A DNA stretch of 33,895 nucleotides from JANPBY01 sp031430645 (GTDB taxonomy: Bacteria; Actinomycetota; Actinomycetes; DATJPE01). How positions within the stretch are numbered: the first letter of the stretch is position 1; each line of letters begins with the position of its first letter. The translations under genes and the position numbers were made by a program. This document shows, one piece after another, positions 9,073-17,645 of the stretch. Location of the stretch: assembly GCA_031430645.1 (NCBI GenBank), contig JANPBY010000129.1:1-33895 (forward strand). Direction: 5' to 3'. Below the pieces are notes generated by a model. That model was not told the DNA's origin. It saw only the letters and a program-made list of their open reading frames with translations, and searched no databases.

Positions 9073-10110
9073 ATGAATGAGGGGGGCGTGCCACGACTGA
9101 CGTACGGCCCATGGGGCGAGACCATGGCCGAGCTCGTGGCGGCGGCTCGAGCGGCAGAGTCCGCGGGCGCTCAGGTCGTCTGGGCCCCTGAGATGCATCG
9201 CAGCGCGACAGTGACAGCAGCGGCGATGGCCACGGGCACCTCGACGATCGGCGTAGGTACTGCGATCGCCTTGGCTTTCACGCGCTCACCGATGGTGACC
9301 GCGTTGGAGGCGATGGACCTGGACGAACTGGCTGAAGGTCGTTTCATCCTCGGGCTCGGCACCGGAGTCCAGCGGCTGAACGAGGACTGGCACAACGCCC
9401 AGTGGGGCAAGCCACTCGGCCACCTTCGGGAAACCGTCGCCATCGTCCGGCACGTCGTCGCCCACGCCGCTGACGGCGAGCCGATGATCGTCGAGGGGGA
9501 GTACGAACACCTTCGGATCCGGGGCTACCAGCGGCCCTATCACCAGCAGCGCAAAGAGATCCCGGTCTATCTGGCCGGCATGGGTCCGGCAATGACCCGG
9601 CTCGCTGTCGAGATCGGCGATGGGTGGATCAGCCACGAGCTGTGCTCGCTGGATTTCGTCCGCGGCCAAGTCCTGGACTGTGTCGCCGAAGGACTCCTCC
9701 GGGGAGCGAAGGATCGCAAGGAGGTCGACCTTGTGGTCTCGGCCTGCTGCTCGGTCGACGCTGATGGTCGTGCCGCCCGCCGTGCGGCCGCAGGCATCGT
9801 CGGCTTCTACGCGAGTGTGAAGACCTACGGAGACTTCTTCGACTTCCACGGGTTCGGCGCCGAGGCGGCCGCCTGCAATGCGGCTCTGAAACAGGGCCGA
9901 GTGGCGCAGGACCTCGGTGGCCTGGTGCCGGACGCGATGGTTGATGCGCTCACCGTCTCGGGCACGCCCGACGAGGTCCGCGACCGACTGCGCGCCTACG
10001 CCGGGGTCGTTGACTCCATCAAGTTGACCCCACCGACCTATGGGCTGACGACGGCCGAGACACGTGACGCGCAGGCCCGCCTGCTCGAACTCATCGGGGA
10101 TCTCGTGTGA
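9073..10110 (+). CDS. LLM-class flavin/F420-dependent oxidoreductase
   Basis: A 345-residue TIM-barrel protein of the luciferase-like monooxygenase superfamily. AAESAGAQVVWAPEMHRSATV, GTSTIGVGTAIALAFTRSP, LDELAEGRFILGLGTG and IPVYLAGMGPAMTRLAVEIGDGWISH are the usual successive barrel strands. The C-terminal ends with VSGTPDEVRDRLRAY. In actinobacteria this form is often F420-dependent, but FMNH2-dependent monooxygenation cannot be excluded. ATG 9073 is taken; GTG 9088 just after a G-rich stretch is the alternative. The stop overlaps the next gene's GTG. It likely performs a redox step early in the pathway. Confidence 0.9.
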   Translation: MNEGGVPRLTYGPWGETMAELVAAARAAESAGAQVVWAPEMHRSATVTAAAMATGTSTIGVGTAIALAFTRSPMVTALEAMDLDELAEGRFILGLGTGVQRLNEDWHNAQWGKPLGHLRETVAIVRHVVAHAADGEPMIVEGEYEHLRIRGYQRPYHQQRKEIPVYLAGMGPAMTRLAVEIGDGWISHELCSLDFVRGQVLDCVAEGLLRGAKDRKEVDLVVSACCSVDADGRAARRAAAGIVGFYASVKTYGDFFDFHGFGAEAAACNAALKQGRVAQDLGGLVPDAMVDALTVSGTPDEVRDRLRAYAGVVDSIKLTPPTYGLTTAETRDAQARLLELIGDLV

Positions 10111-11345
10111 GACCCCTCGAGGACGTGCGGATCATTGCTGTGGAGCAGTACGGAGCCGGCCCGTGGGGAAGTCTGCACCTGGCCGATCTAGGGGCGGAGG
10201 TCATCAAGATCGAGGACCCGTCCGTGGGAGGCGATGTTGGCCGCTACGTTCCGCCGTACGCCTCCGGTGAGGACTCGCTGTTCTTTGAAGTGTTCAACAG
10301 GGGCAAGCGTTCGTTGTCGCTGGACCTGAACGCTCCTGAAGGGCGCAAGGTCTTCGAGGACCTGGTTCGCGGCGCTGATGCCGTATTCAGCAACCTGCGC
10401 GGCGATGTCCCGGCCAAGATCGGGCTCACCTACGACCAGCTCAAGCACGCGAACCCAGCCATCGTGTGTTGCTCGTTGTCTGGGTTTGGCATGACCGGTC
10501 CCCGGGTCAAGGAACCCGGTTACGACTACATCCTGCAAGGTCTGGGCGGCTGGATGGACGTCACCGGAGAGCCGGACGGTCCGCCGACGAAGTCGGGTTT
10601 GTCGATGGTCGACTACTCCGGCGGCATGGTCGCCGCGATCTCGCTGCTGGCCGGCATCCATGCGGCCCGCCGAGACGGCGTCGGCATGGACTGTGACGTG
10701 TCGCTCTATGACACAGCGATCTCGCTGCTCACCTATCCGGCGACGTGGGCGCTGAACGAGGGCTTTGTTCCGACCCGCACTCCGCTCTCTTCACATCCCT
10801 CGCTGGTGCCGTTCCAGCTGTTCCCGACCAAGGACTCATGGATAGTCGTCGGCTGCGCCAAGGAGAAGTTCTGGCAACGGCTCACGGAGGTCGTGGGCCA
10901 CCCCGAGTGGGCGGCTCCCGGCAACTACGAGACCTTCGCGAGCCGTCGTGATCACCGCGAGCCCCTGGTCGCTGAGCTCACCGACATCTTTGGTACCCGG
11001 ACCACCGACGAGTGGCTCGAAGATCTTTATGCCGGCGGCATCCCGTGCGGCCCGGTCAACACCATCGCCGAAGCGTTGGACGAACCGCACACCCTCGAGC
11101 GAGGGCTTGTCGTCGAGACCGAGCACCCGAGTTTCGGTGCGGTCCGGATGCCTCGTACGGCGGTGAGCGCAGGTCCGCAGCCCACCCAGCACCGGAGGGC
11201 GCCGCGGCGCAACGAGGACTTCGACTACGTCGTCCGCGATGTGCTTGGCTACGACGCTGAGCGGCTCGCCCTTCTGGTGACCGCTGGCGCCTTCGGTGAT
11301 TCGGCGACGCCCTTTCTTCCAGACCTCCCCGGCGCCACCACATGA
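10107..11345 (+). CDS. CaiB/BaiF family (class III) CoA-transferase 1
   Basis: A 412-residue family III CoA-transferase, which moves CoA between carboxylic acids via an aspartyl-CoA thioester. The N-terminal Rossmann segment LADLGAEVIKIEDPSVGGD and NRGKRSLSLDLNAPEGR are diagnostic. The catalytic Asp is D169 in LSMVDYSGG, the same position as in formyl-CoA transferase. It starts at GTG overlapping the previous stop (GTGA), and its own stop overlaps the PrpD start (ATGA). With a second CaiB/BaiF at 20.9-22.1 kb and an acyl-CoA synthetase at 27.2 kb, the cluster has three ways of making CoA thioesters. The acid substrate is unknown. Confidence 0.93.
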   Translation: MRPLEDVRIIAVEQYGAGPWGSLHLADLGAEVIKIEDPSVGGDVGRYVPPYASGEDSLFFEVFNRGKRSLSLDLNAPEGRKVFEDLVRGADAVFSNLRGDVPAKIGLTYDQLKHANPAIVCCSLSGFGMTGPRVKEPGYDYILQGLGGWMDVTGEPDGPPTKSGLSMVDYSGGMVAAISLLAGIHAARRDGVGMDCDVSLYDTAISLLTYPATWALNEGFVPTRTPLSSHPSLVPFQLFPTKDSWIVVGCAKEKFWQRLTEVVGHPEWAAPGNYETFASRRDHREPLVAELTDIFGTRTTDEWLEDLYAGGIPCGPVNTIAEALDEPHTLERGLVVETEHPSFGAVRMPRTAVSAGPQPTQHRRAPRRNEDFDYVVRDVLGYDAERLALLVTAGAFGDSATPFLPDLPGATT

Positions 11346-12730
11346 CAGTGGCGCAAGAGCTCGCCAGCTGGGCGGTCGCGTTGCGTCCCCAGGACATACC
11401 CGTCGACGTTCAAGAGGCTGCCTGCCGCCACCTCCTCGACGGGGTGGCCAACGCGGTGGGCTCCCGCCTGTCCCACGTCGTCGACCCGGCGCTCGTGGTG
11501 GCCGAGGCCCTGGGCGGCCCAGAGGAAGCTGCGACCTTGGGATCTCCGGTCCGGCTGTCGGCCCCGGCCGCCGCCCTGGCCGCAGGTGCACTCGTTCACG
11601 GTCTCGATTTCGATGACACCCATGCCGGCGGCTTGGTACACGCCACGGCCGTGGTCCTGCCGGCAGCCTTCTCCGTGGGCCAGCAGGTCGGCGCCACCGG
11701 CGTCGAGGTCGTGACGGCGGCCACGATCGGCTACGAGGTGGTGTGCAGGGTGGCGGCGGCCGTGCCGCATGGCTTCCACGCCCGAGGCGTCCATGCGACG
11801 CACGCAGCCGGAACCCTTGCCGCCGCCGCGGTGACGGCGCGCCTGCTCGGCCTCGACGAAGCCACCTCGACGAACGCACTCGGCATTGCAGGCTCCTCCT
11901 CGGGTGGGCTCCTGGAGTTCTTGGACACCGGCTCGTCCACCAAACAGTTGCACCCCGGGACCGCGTCGATGGCCGGCGTCCTGGCAGCCCGGTTGGCTGC
12001 TGCCGGAGCCAGCGGGCCGGCGAGCGTCCTTGAGGGCAGGTATGGCCTGTGGGCGACGCTGTCCGACCGGCCGGCCGACGTCGCTTCGTGTACCAAAGAT
12101 CTTGGCGTCTCTTGGGAAACGCTGGCCCTCACTCTGAAGCCCTACCCCGCGTGTCAGCTTCTGCACGTGACCCTCGACGCGGCTGATGCAGCGGTGGCGG
12201 GCCACGACGTGGATCCCGATGACGTCGTCGAGGTGGTGGCGCACGTGCATCCTGACAGCGCGTCGATCGTCTGCGAACCGGTTGTTGACAAGATCAATCC
12301 GCGGAGCACCTATGACGCGAAGTTCTCCCTCCCGTGGTCCCTGGCGGCCCTCTTGATTGACGGCTCCGTGACGGTCGCCACGTACAGCCCAGAATCGATC
12401 GCGCGACCTGAAGTTGCCCGGTTGGCGATGCGGGTGCGGACCGTGGTGACCAGGCCGCTAGGGGTGGCGGCAGATGCCCCTGGGCACGTTGAGATCCGGC
12501 TTGCAGACGGTCGGCTGCTGCGTGGTGACGTGACGAGCTCGGTTGGTGGTCCGGCGTCCCCGATGTCGGATGCCACTCTCGATGACAAGGTTCTTGGATT
12601 GTGTGGCGGCGACTCTGCGGAGGTTTGCGCCTTGACGGAGTCCGTACGCGCGCTTTCGAGCGCCATCGACCTGGTCAGGCTTCATGACCTGGCCGTCGAT
12701 GTCGTGCGGGTCGCGCCGGAAGGCCGCTGA
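11342..12730 (+). CDS. MmgE/PrpD family protein 1
   Basis: A 462-residue member of the family that includes 2-methylcitrate dehydratase, cis-aconitate decarboxylase and iminodisuccinate epimerase. The N-terminal all-alpha domain carries HGLDFDDTH (GLDFDDTH at residues 87-94), the family signature. GIAGSSSGGLLEFLDTGSSTKQLHPG and LKPYPACQLLH belong to the conserved core, and the C-terminal lid contains INPRSTYDAKFSLPWSLA. ATG overlaps the CoA-transferase stop. These enzymes act on free tricarboxylic, dicarboxylic or amino-dicarboxylic acids, not on CoA esters, so this one probably works before activation or on a side product. The exact reaction is unknown. Confidence 0.92.
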   Translation: MTVAQELASWAVALRPQDIPVDVQEAACRHLLDGVANAVGSRLSHVVDPALVVAEALGGPEEAATLGSPVRLSAPAAALAAGALVHGLDFDDTHAGGLVHATAVVLPAAFSVGQQVGATGVEVVTAATIGYEVVCRVAAAVPHGFHARGVHATHAAGTLAAAAVTARLLGLDEATSTNALGIAGSSSGGLLEFLDTGSSTKQLHPGTASMAGVLAARLAAAGASGPASVLEGRYGLWATLSDRPADVASCTKDLGVSWETLALTLKPYPACQLLHVTLDAADAAVAGHDVDPDDVVEVVAHVHPDSASIVCEPVVDKINPRSTYDAKFSLPWSLAALLIDGSVTVATYSPESIARPEVARLAMRVRTVVTRPLGVAADAPGHVEIRLADGRLLRGDVTSSVGGPASPMSDATLDDKVLGLCGGDSAEVCALTESVRALSSAIDLVRLHDLAVDVVRVAPEGR

Positions 12731-13944
12731 TGACCGCCTTGCCGCAGGCGATCCAGCCATCCAGTTTTCCTTGGGCTGACTATGCGGGCGCGACGTTCGC
12801 CCTTGGCCTCACGGTTGGAGCCGACGCGATCTGCTCCGGGCACTCCGGGGCCGTCATCGACCGCGAGGCCGGTCGAATGGTCGTGCATGGCGGCATGGGC
12901 GAGCAGACAGCAGTGGCCTACGCCAAGCAGGAGGCGATTCTTAGCGCTGCCGGACTTGGTTGGTCTGATGTCACGCGAGTGGTCGAGAACGTCACTCTCG
13001 GCGGGCTCAGCGACTATGCCGAGGTCGAGCAGGTGCGACGCTCCATCTTCGGCGCCCACGAGCCAACCGTAGTCACCATCGTCGTCGACCGGCTTGTCCG
13101 TCGGCAAGCTTGGGTCGAGATCGAAGTCCACGCGACTCCCGGTGGTGGTGAGGCGCTGGTCGTTGGAACTGGCGGCGGGGAGTCCTGGCTGCGGCGCGAC
13201 ACTGTGCGCGACGGACATGACGGTGCCGTCTATCTCCCTACGCTGCTGCCGATCGCTGCTGACGGTTCGGTGATCGCGCAGGGAGATGTCGTCGGACAGT
13301 ACTTCGCCTGCCTCGAGCGCGCCGGGGAGTTGTTAGGGCAGGCTGGACTCGACCTCTCCCACGTCGTGTCCACCGTCGACTACTCCACCCCCGCGACTCG
13401 CGAGCGCTACCCGAAGACCGGTCGGGCGCGCCGCGACTTGCTGGGGCCGGTGTTCCCGGGCGCTGCAGGGATTCTGATGTCGGACCTGCATGCACCGGAT
13501 GTCCTGGTGGCCCTGGAAGTGGTCGCTTCGCGGCACACTCCGGTAGCCGTGAACCCCGGATGGGAGCGCTACGACACGTTGACCTACAACCCGGGGGTTC
13601 GTGCCGGGGGGACTCTCTACATGTCGGGTTTTGCGGCCCTCGACATGGACACCCAGCAAGCCCTCTGCCCGGGTGATCTACGCGGACAGGCAGAGGCCAC
13701 GTACGACGCGATGCTGCTGACCATGGCCGCAGTTGGCTCCGGTCCGGAGCACCTCCTGACCACAGTTGAGTACGTCCTCCCCGATGCTCTGCCCGACTAC
13801 CGGGTGGTCGCTGACGTGCGTCGGGACCGGTTGGCCCCGCCGTATCCCGCGTCCACCGGCATCGTCTGCGGTGGTCTGCTCCGCGACGAGTTCCTCATCG
13901 AGGTCGTGCCGACCGCCCTGGTACCAAGCGGGGACGCGCCGTGA
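12730..13944 (+). CDS. Triple RidA-fold (YjgF/YER057c/UK114) protein
   Basis: A 404-residue protein that reads as three consecutive RidA-like units, about 15-137, 150-268 and 275-398. Each ends with the family-type last strand (WVEIEVHA, LVALEVVAS, FLIEVVPTA) and carries the internal helix (YAKQEAILSAAGLGWSDV, CLERAGELLGQAGLDLSHV, TYDAMLLTMAAVGSGPEHL). RidA proteins are normally about 130-residue homotrimers with active sites between subunits, so this may be a covalent trimer. The Arg needed for imine/enamine deamination (PARSC motif in E. coli) is replaced by V114, A245 and S375, so canonical RidA chemistry is unlikely. The start overlaps the PrpD stop (TGATG), and the end overlaps the next GTG. 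Confidence 0.85.
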   Translation: MTALPQAIQPSSFPWADYAGATFALGLTVGADAICSGHSGAVIDREAGRMVVHGGMGEQTAVAYAKQEAILSAAGLGWSDVTRVVENVTLGGLSDYAEVEQVRRSIFGAHEPTVVTIVVDRLVRRQAWVEIEVHATPGGGEALVVGTGGGESWLRRDTVRDGHDGAVYLPTLLPIAADGSVIAQGDVVGQYFACLERAGELLGQAGLDLSHVVSTVDYSTPATRERYPKTGRARRDLLGPVFPGAAGILMSDLHAPDVLVALEVVASRHTPVAVNPGWERYDTLTYNPGVRAGGTLYMSGFAALDMDTQQALCPGDLRGQAEATYDAMLLTMAAVGSGPEHLLTTVEYVLPDALPDYRVVADVRRDRLAPPYPASTGIVCGGLLRDEFLIEVVPTALVPSGDAP

Positions 13945-14441
13945 GTCTGCTGACGGAGGAGCTGCGGGCGCGGATCGGCGAGACGGCGATCTACACCGCA
14001 CCGGAGTACTGCGGTCGCCCCGCATTTCGCTACTTCGCCTCCGCAGTGGGCGACGAGAATCCGCTCTACGTCGATCTTGAGGCGGCCCGATCAGTGGGGC
14101 TCGATTCGGTCGTGGCGCCCCCGACGTGGGTCTGCGAGACCAACCAGTACGTCGGTGGGCGACCGGATGCCGACGGGTACGCCGGTCACTCTTGGCATCT
14201 CGATGTCCCGGGCACCCGGCTGGTGCGTGGCGGCAACGACTACGTCTTCCACCGACACATCCGACCTATTGACGTCATCACGGCAACCTGGCGGATCGTC
14301 GATCTGATCGAACGCACGACGTCGGCTGGTCAGCAGATGTTGGTGGTGACGTCCGAGGCGACCTACACGCGGGCCGACGGCGCCCTCCTGACGACCAACA
14401 CCGAGACGCTCATCTTCGTCGCGCTGGAGGGTGACGCATGA
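13941..14441 (+). CDS. FAS1-like/MaoC N-terminal-type hydratase subunit
   Basis: A 166-residue hot-dog protein of the MaoC_dehydrat_N class, the non-catalytic partner in two-subunit hydratases such as HadA-HadB. RIGETAIYTAPEYCGRPAFRYFASAVGDENPLYVD and VVAPPTWVCETNQY are typical. The central loop HLDVPGTRLVRGGNDYVFHRHIRPIDVITA matches the substrate-binding half. It begins at GTG overlapping the triple-RidA stop and ends overlapping the ATG of the catalytic MaoC partner. The pair probably forms one heteromeric enoyl-CoA hydratase or hydroxyacyl-CoA dehydratase, possibly for a mesaconyl-type or branched substrate. Confidence 0.88.
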   Translation: MSLLTEELRARIGETAIYTAPEYCGRPAFRYFASAVGDENPLYVDLEAARSVGLDSVVAPPTWVCETNQYVGGRPDADGYAGHSWHLDVPGTRLVRGGNDYVFHRHIRPIDVITATWRIVDLIERTTSAGQQMLVVTSEATYTRADGALLTTNTETLIFVALEGDA

Positions 14442-14878
14442 CCAGCCCGAGCGCGTGGACGTTGCCCGCTGCTGGGGCGCAGATGCCCCAGCTGGTGAGG
14501 ACGATCGAGCTCGCCGACATGGTCGCCTATGCCGGTGCCACCTGGGACTGGCACCGGCTGCACTATGACGCCGCCTATCTCGAGGCCATGCAGCTGTCGG
14601 CGCCGGTCGTCGACGGTCAAGTGTTCGGGGCGCTACTCGCGGAGGCCCTGCTCGATTGGTTCGGACCGGAGGCCTTCATCACCAGACTGCACTTTCGGTT
14701 CAAGGCGCTGGTGTTCGCGGGCGAGACCGTTCGATGTGAGGGATCGGTCCTTTCCGTTGAGGATGGGCGCGTCACGGTGGATCTGGCTGTTGTCGTCGTT
14801 GACGGTGACGGTTCGGTTGTGCGGAAGGCTGCCACGCCCTGCGGTGCTGAGGTCGTGCACCGGCCTGAGGGGGCCTGA
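14438..14878 (+). CDS. MaoC-like dehydratase, catalytic subunit
   Basis: A 146-residue single hot-dog domain. DMVAYAGATWDWHRLHYDAAYLEAM holds the hydratase motif (Asp/His in WDWHRLHYD), followed by SAPVVDGQVFGALLAEALLDWFGPEAFI and the strand RLHFRFKALVFAGETV. This is the HadB-like half matching the FAS1-like subunit encoded immediately upstream (ATGA overlap). Together they should add water to an alpha,beta-unsaturated acyl-CoA, most likely the product of the acyl-CoA dehydrogenase encoded four genes downstream. The next ORF starts 5 nt after the stop. Confidence 0.9.
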   Translation: MTSPSAWTLPAAGAQMPQLVRTIELADMVAYAGATWDWHRLHYDAAYLEAMQLSAPVVDGQVFGALLAEALLDWFGPEAFITRLHFRFKALVFAGETVRCEGSVLSVEDGRVTVDLAVVVVDGDGSVVRKAATPCGAEVVHRPEGA

Positions 14879-14883
14879 CTGCG

Positions 14884-16026
14884 ATGCCCGTCGCTATCGT
14901 CGGGGCAGCGGAATGCGACCTTGGGGTCACAGGTCGCACGGTGTATGAGCTGCAGACCCAAGCGGTCACGCGCGGCCTCAGGGACGCAGGCCTCACCCTT
15001 GGTGACGTCGATGGGCTCGCAACAACAGCACTGTCGCGGTTCAGCGCGACCAGCCTCGCCGATCATCTCGGGCTTCGACCACGCTGGACGGACTCCTCGG
15101 CAGCCGGCGGCTCGGTGTTCGAGATGTATGTCGCCCGCGCGGTCCAGGCCATCGAGGCCGGGCAGTGCGACACCGTCGTCATCTCCTATGCGAGCAACCA
15201 GCGGTCCGCAGCATCCCGAAGGCTGGGGGGTGTGGTTGAGGAGCACACACCAGAGGCACAGTTCGAGACGCCCTATCACCCCTTGTGGCCGCTGAGCTAC
15301 TACGCCTTGGCGGCCCAGCGTTATCTGCACGAGCACGACGCGGCTCGCTCCGACCTGGCCGAGGTGGCTGTCGCCGCGCGGGAGTGGGCGCTGCTGAATC
15401 CGGCCGCGTATCGCTTCGGCGCGGGTTCCTTGTCCGTGGACGATGTGCTGGCTGCCCCGATGATCGCCTCGCCGCTGACTGGCCTCGACAGCTGCCTGGT
15501 CACTGATGGTGGGGGAGCCCTCGTGCTCACCTCCCTGGAGCGAGCGCGAGATCTCCGGAAGGATCCCGTGGTCGTCCTTGGCTACGGCGAGGCGACCACG
15601 CACGCCTCGATGACGGCCGACTCAGACCTGACCCGCACGGGCGCCTACGACAGCGCGCGAGCGGCCTTTGGGCGAGCCGGGCTGACCGCGGCTGACGTCG
15701 ACGTCTCCCAGATCTATGACTCGTTCACCATCACCGTGCTGTTGTCGTTGGAAGCCTTAGGTTTCTGCAGCCGGGGCGAGGCGGCTGCGTTCGCTCGCTC
15801 GGGAGCGCTACGTCCGGGGGGCAGCATGCCGCTCAACACCAGCGGGGGCGGCCTGTCGTACTGCCACCCAGGCCAGCTCGGGGTCCTTTTGCTCGTCGAG
15901 GCCGTACGGCAGCTGCGGGGAGTCTGTGGCGATCGTCAGGTCCCGGGTGCCGAGGTAGCGCTCGCGCACGGAACTGGCGGCATCTTGTCGACGCATGCAA
16001 CGGTCCTGTTGGGGGTGGACCGATGA
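14884..16026 (+). CDS. Thiolase-fold protein, Ltp2-like aldolase candidate
   Basis: A 380-residue thiolase-superfamily protein of the SCP2-thiolase/Ltp2 type. The nucleophilic Cys of true thiolases is absent: the equivalent stretch is DSSAAGGSVFE (residues 70-80). C-terminal motifs IYDSFTITVLLSLEALGFC and NTSGGGLSYCHPGQLG are retained. In steroid degradation such proteins pair with a DUF35 protein and cleave beta-hydroxyacyl-CoA by retro-aldol chemistry rather than thiolysis. The next gene here is a DUF35 protein overlapping by ATGA, which strongly supports that reading. The hydratase pair just upstream would supply the beta-hydroxyacyl-CoA. The aldolase assignment is an inference from context and the missing Cys. 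Confidence 0.85.
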   Translation: MPVAIVGAAECDLGVTGRTVYELQTQAVTRGLRDAGLTLGDVDGLATTALSRFSATSLADHLGLRPRWTDSSAAGGSVFEMYVARAVQAIEAGQCDTVVISYASNQRSAASRRLGGVVEEHTPEAQFETPYHPLWPLSYYALAAQRYLHEHDAARSDLAEVAVAAREWALLNPAAYRFGAGSLSVDDVLAAPMIASPLTGLDSCLVTDGGGALVLTSLERARDLRKDPVVVLGYGEATTHASMTADSDLTRTGAYDSARAAFGRAGLTAADVDVSQIYDSFTITVLLSLEALGFCSRGEAAAFARSGALRPGGSMPLNTSGGGLSYCHPGQLGVLLLVEAVRQLRGVCGDRQVPGAEVALAHGTGGILSTHATVLLGVDR

Positions 16027-16475
16027 CTGGGCCCACAACTGCCTGGCAGGACATCAGTTCGCCACCCCAAGACTCGGTGGCGGCGCCCTGGTGGGATGCC
16101 ACTCGTGAGCATCGGCTCCTCCTTCAGCGGTGCACTACGTGCTCGGCCATCCAGCACCCTCCGCGTTCGGTCTGCGTCGCTTGCATGACCGATGCCCTCG
16201 ATTGGACCGAGGCGAGCGGTGTCGGTGTCATCGATTCGTTCACTGTGATCCATCGCGCTCCGAATCCTGACGTGGCTGCGCCTTATGTGCTCGCGCGCGT
16301 ACGCCTGGCTGAAGGTCCGATCCTGCTGACCCGCATCGAGGTTGACATCACCACGGATCACCCAGTGCACTGCGACCAGTCGGTCGTGCTGACGTGGGCC
16401 TCGCTCTCCGACGGCCGCGCCCTCCCCGTTTTCAAGCCCAACGAACGCCCTCACCCGATCATTCAGGAGCACTGA
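16023..16475 (+). CDS. DUF35 (zinc ribbon plus OB-fold) partner protein
   Basis: A 150-residue protein with a rubredoxin-like zinc ribbon, C37-x2-C40 and C51-x2-C54 (CTTCSAIQHPPRSVCVAC), followed by an OB-fold (GVGVIDSFTVIHRAPNPDVAAPYVLARVRLAEGPILLTRIE). DUF35 proteins act as obligate partners of thiolase-fold enzymes, for example in Ltp2 aldolase and archaeal HMG-CoA synthase complexes. Its ATG overlaps the stop of the thiolase-fold gene, so equimolar synthesis is likely. The acyl-CoA dehydrogenase starts 6 nt after its stop. Confidence 0.93.
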   Translation: MTGPTTAWQDISSPPQDSVAAPWWDATREHRLLLQRCTTCSAIQHPPRSVCVACMTDALDWTEASGVGVIDSFTVIHRAPNPDVAAPYVLARVRLAEGPILLTRIEVDITTDHPVHCDQSVVLTWASLSDGRALPVFKPNERPHPIIQEH

Positions 16476-16481
16476 CTAACG

Positions 16482-17645
16482 ATGGACTTCGAGCTCTCCG
16501 ACGAGCAGCGGATGTTTCGCGACACGCTGCGATCCTTCGTCGACAAGGAGATCGTGCCGGTCGCTTCCGACTGGGAGCGCTCTGGTCGCTACCCGACCGA
16601 GATCGTCGAGGGCATGAAGGAGCTCGGGCTCTTCGGCATGACTGTGCCGGAGGAGTACGGCGGGCTCGACCTCGACATGGTGTCCTTCGCCCTCGTGTTC
16701 GAGGAGCTCGCCAAGGGCTGGATGGGGATTGCTGGCATTCTCGGGAGTCACTCGCTGTCGTGCTGGATGATCGCCAAGCACGGCACCGAGGCTCAGCGGC
16801 AGGCGTACCTGCCGGGACTGGCGACCGGCGAGCTGCGCACGGGCATCGCCCTCACCGAGCCGGGCGCGGGAACTGATCTCCAGGGCATCGCGATGACCGC
16901 GCGTCTGGACGGCGACCACTACGTCGTCAACGGCACCAAGACCTGGATCACTAACGCACGACACGCGAACCCACTTCCCGTGCTCGTCAAGACCGACCCG
17001 GCGGCCGAGCCGGCGCACCGAGGCATGAGTGTCTTGCTCGTCGACACGACCAGCTCTGGTTTCTCGGTCAGCAAGGACCTCCCCAAGCTTGGCTACAAGG
17101 GGCCTGAGTCCTGCGAGGTCGTGCTCCAGGACGTCCGCGTGCCAAGTTCGGCCCTGTTGGGTGGAGTCGAGGGACGCGGGATGCAGCAGGTGCTCTCGGG
17201 TCTGGAGACCGGGCGGATCAACGTTGCCGCACGAGCGTTGGGGATCGCGCAGGCGTCCTTTGACGCGGCCCTGGCCTACGCCCGGCAGCGCGAGGCCTTC
17301 GGCAAGCCCATCGCTGACTTCCAGGCCGTGCAGATCCGGCTGGCGGATATGGCGACCAGCATCCAGGCGGCGCGGCTGCTGGTGCAGTGGGCCGCCTCCG
17401 AGGCCGACGCAGGGAAGCGTGTGGACATGCAGGCGGGGATGGCCAAACTCTTCGCTTCCGAGGTTGCGGTCAAGGCCTCGCTGGAGGCGATGAGGATCCA
17501 CGGCGGGTACGGCTACAGCCAGGAGTTCGTGGTCGAGCGCCTCTATCGCGACGCGCCGCTCATGGTGATCGGTGAAGGGACGAGCGATGTCATGCAGATG
17601 GTGATCGCTCGCGCGCTCGTGACCGGCACCGAGGTCATTGGATGA
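16482..17645 (+). CDS. Acyl-CoA dehydrogenase
   Basis: A 387-residue FAD-dependent acyl-CoA dehydrogenase of normal length. It starts MDFELSDEQRMFRDTLRSFV. The FAD/substrate motif is GIALTEPGAGTDLQGIAMTA, followed by GTKTWITNA. The C-terminal AMRIHGGYGYSQEFVVERLYRDA leads to the catalytic base E365 in VIGEGTSDVMQMVIAR, the short-chain/isovaleryl-type arrangement. It would introduce an alpha,beta double bond into the CoA thioester for the MaoC pair to hydrate. Its stop overlaps the CitE-like start (ATGA). The specific acyl chain cannot be read from the sequence. Confidence 0.95.
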   Translation: MDFELSDEQRMFRDTLRSFVDKEIVPVASDWERSGRYPTEIVEGMKELGLFGMTVPEEYGGLDLDMVSFALVFEELAKGWMGIAGILGSHSLSCWMIAKHGTEAQRQAYLPGLATGELRTGIALTEPGAGTDLQGIAMTARLDGDHYVVNGTKTWITNARHANPLPVLVKTDPAAEPAHRGMSVLLVDTTSSGFSVSKDLPKLGYKGPESCEVVLQDVRVPSSALLGGVEGRGMQQVLSGLETGRINVAARALGIAQASFDAALAYARQREAFGKPIADFQAVQIRLADMATSIQAARLLVQWAASEADAGKRVDMQAGMAKLFASEVAVKASLEAMRIHGGYGYSQEFVVERLYRDAPLMVIGEGTSDVMQMVIARALVTGTEVIG

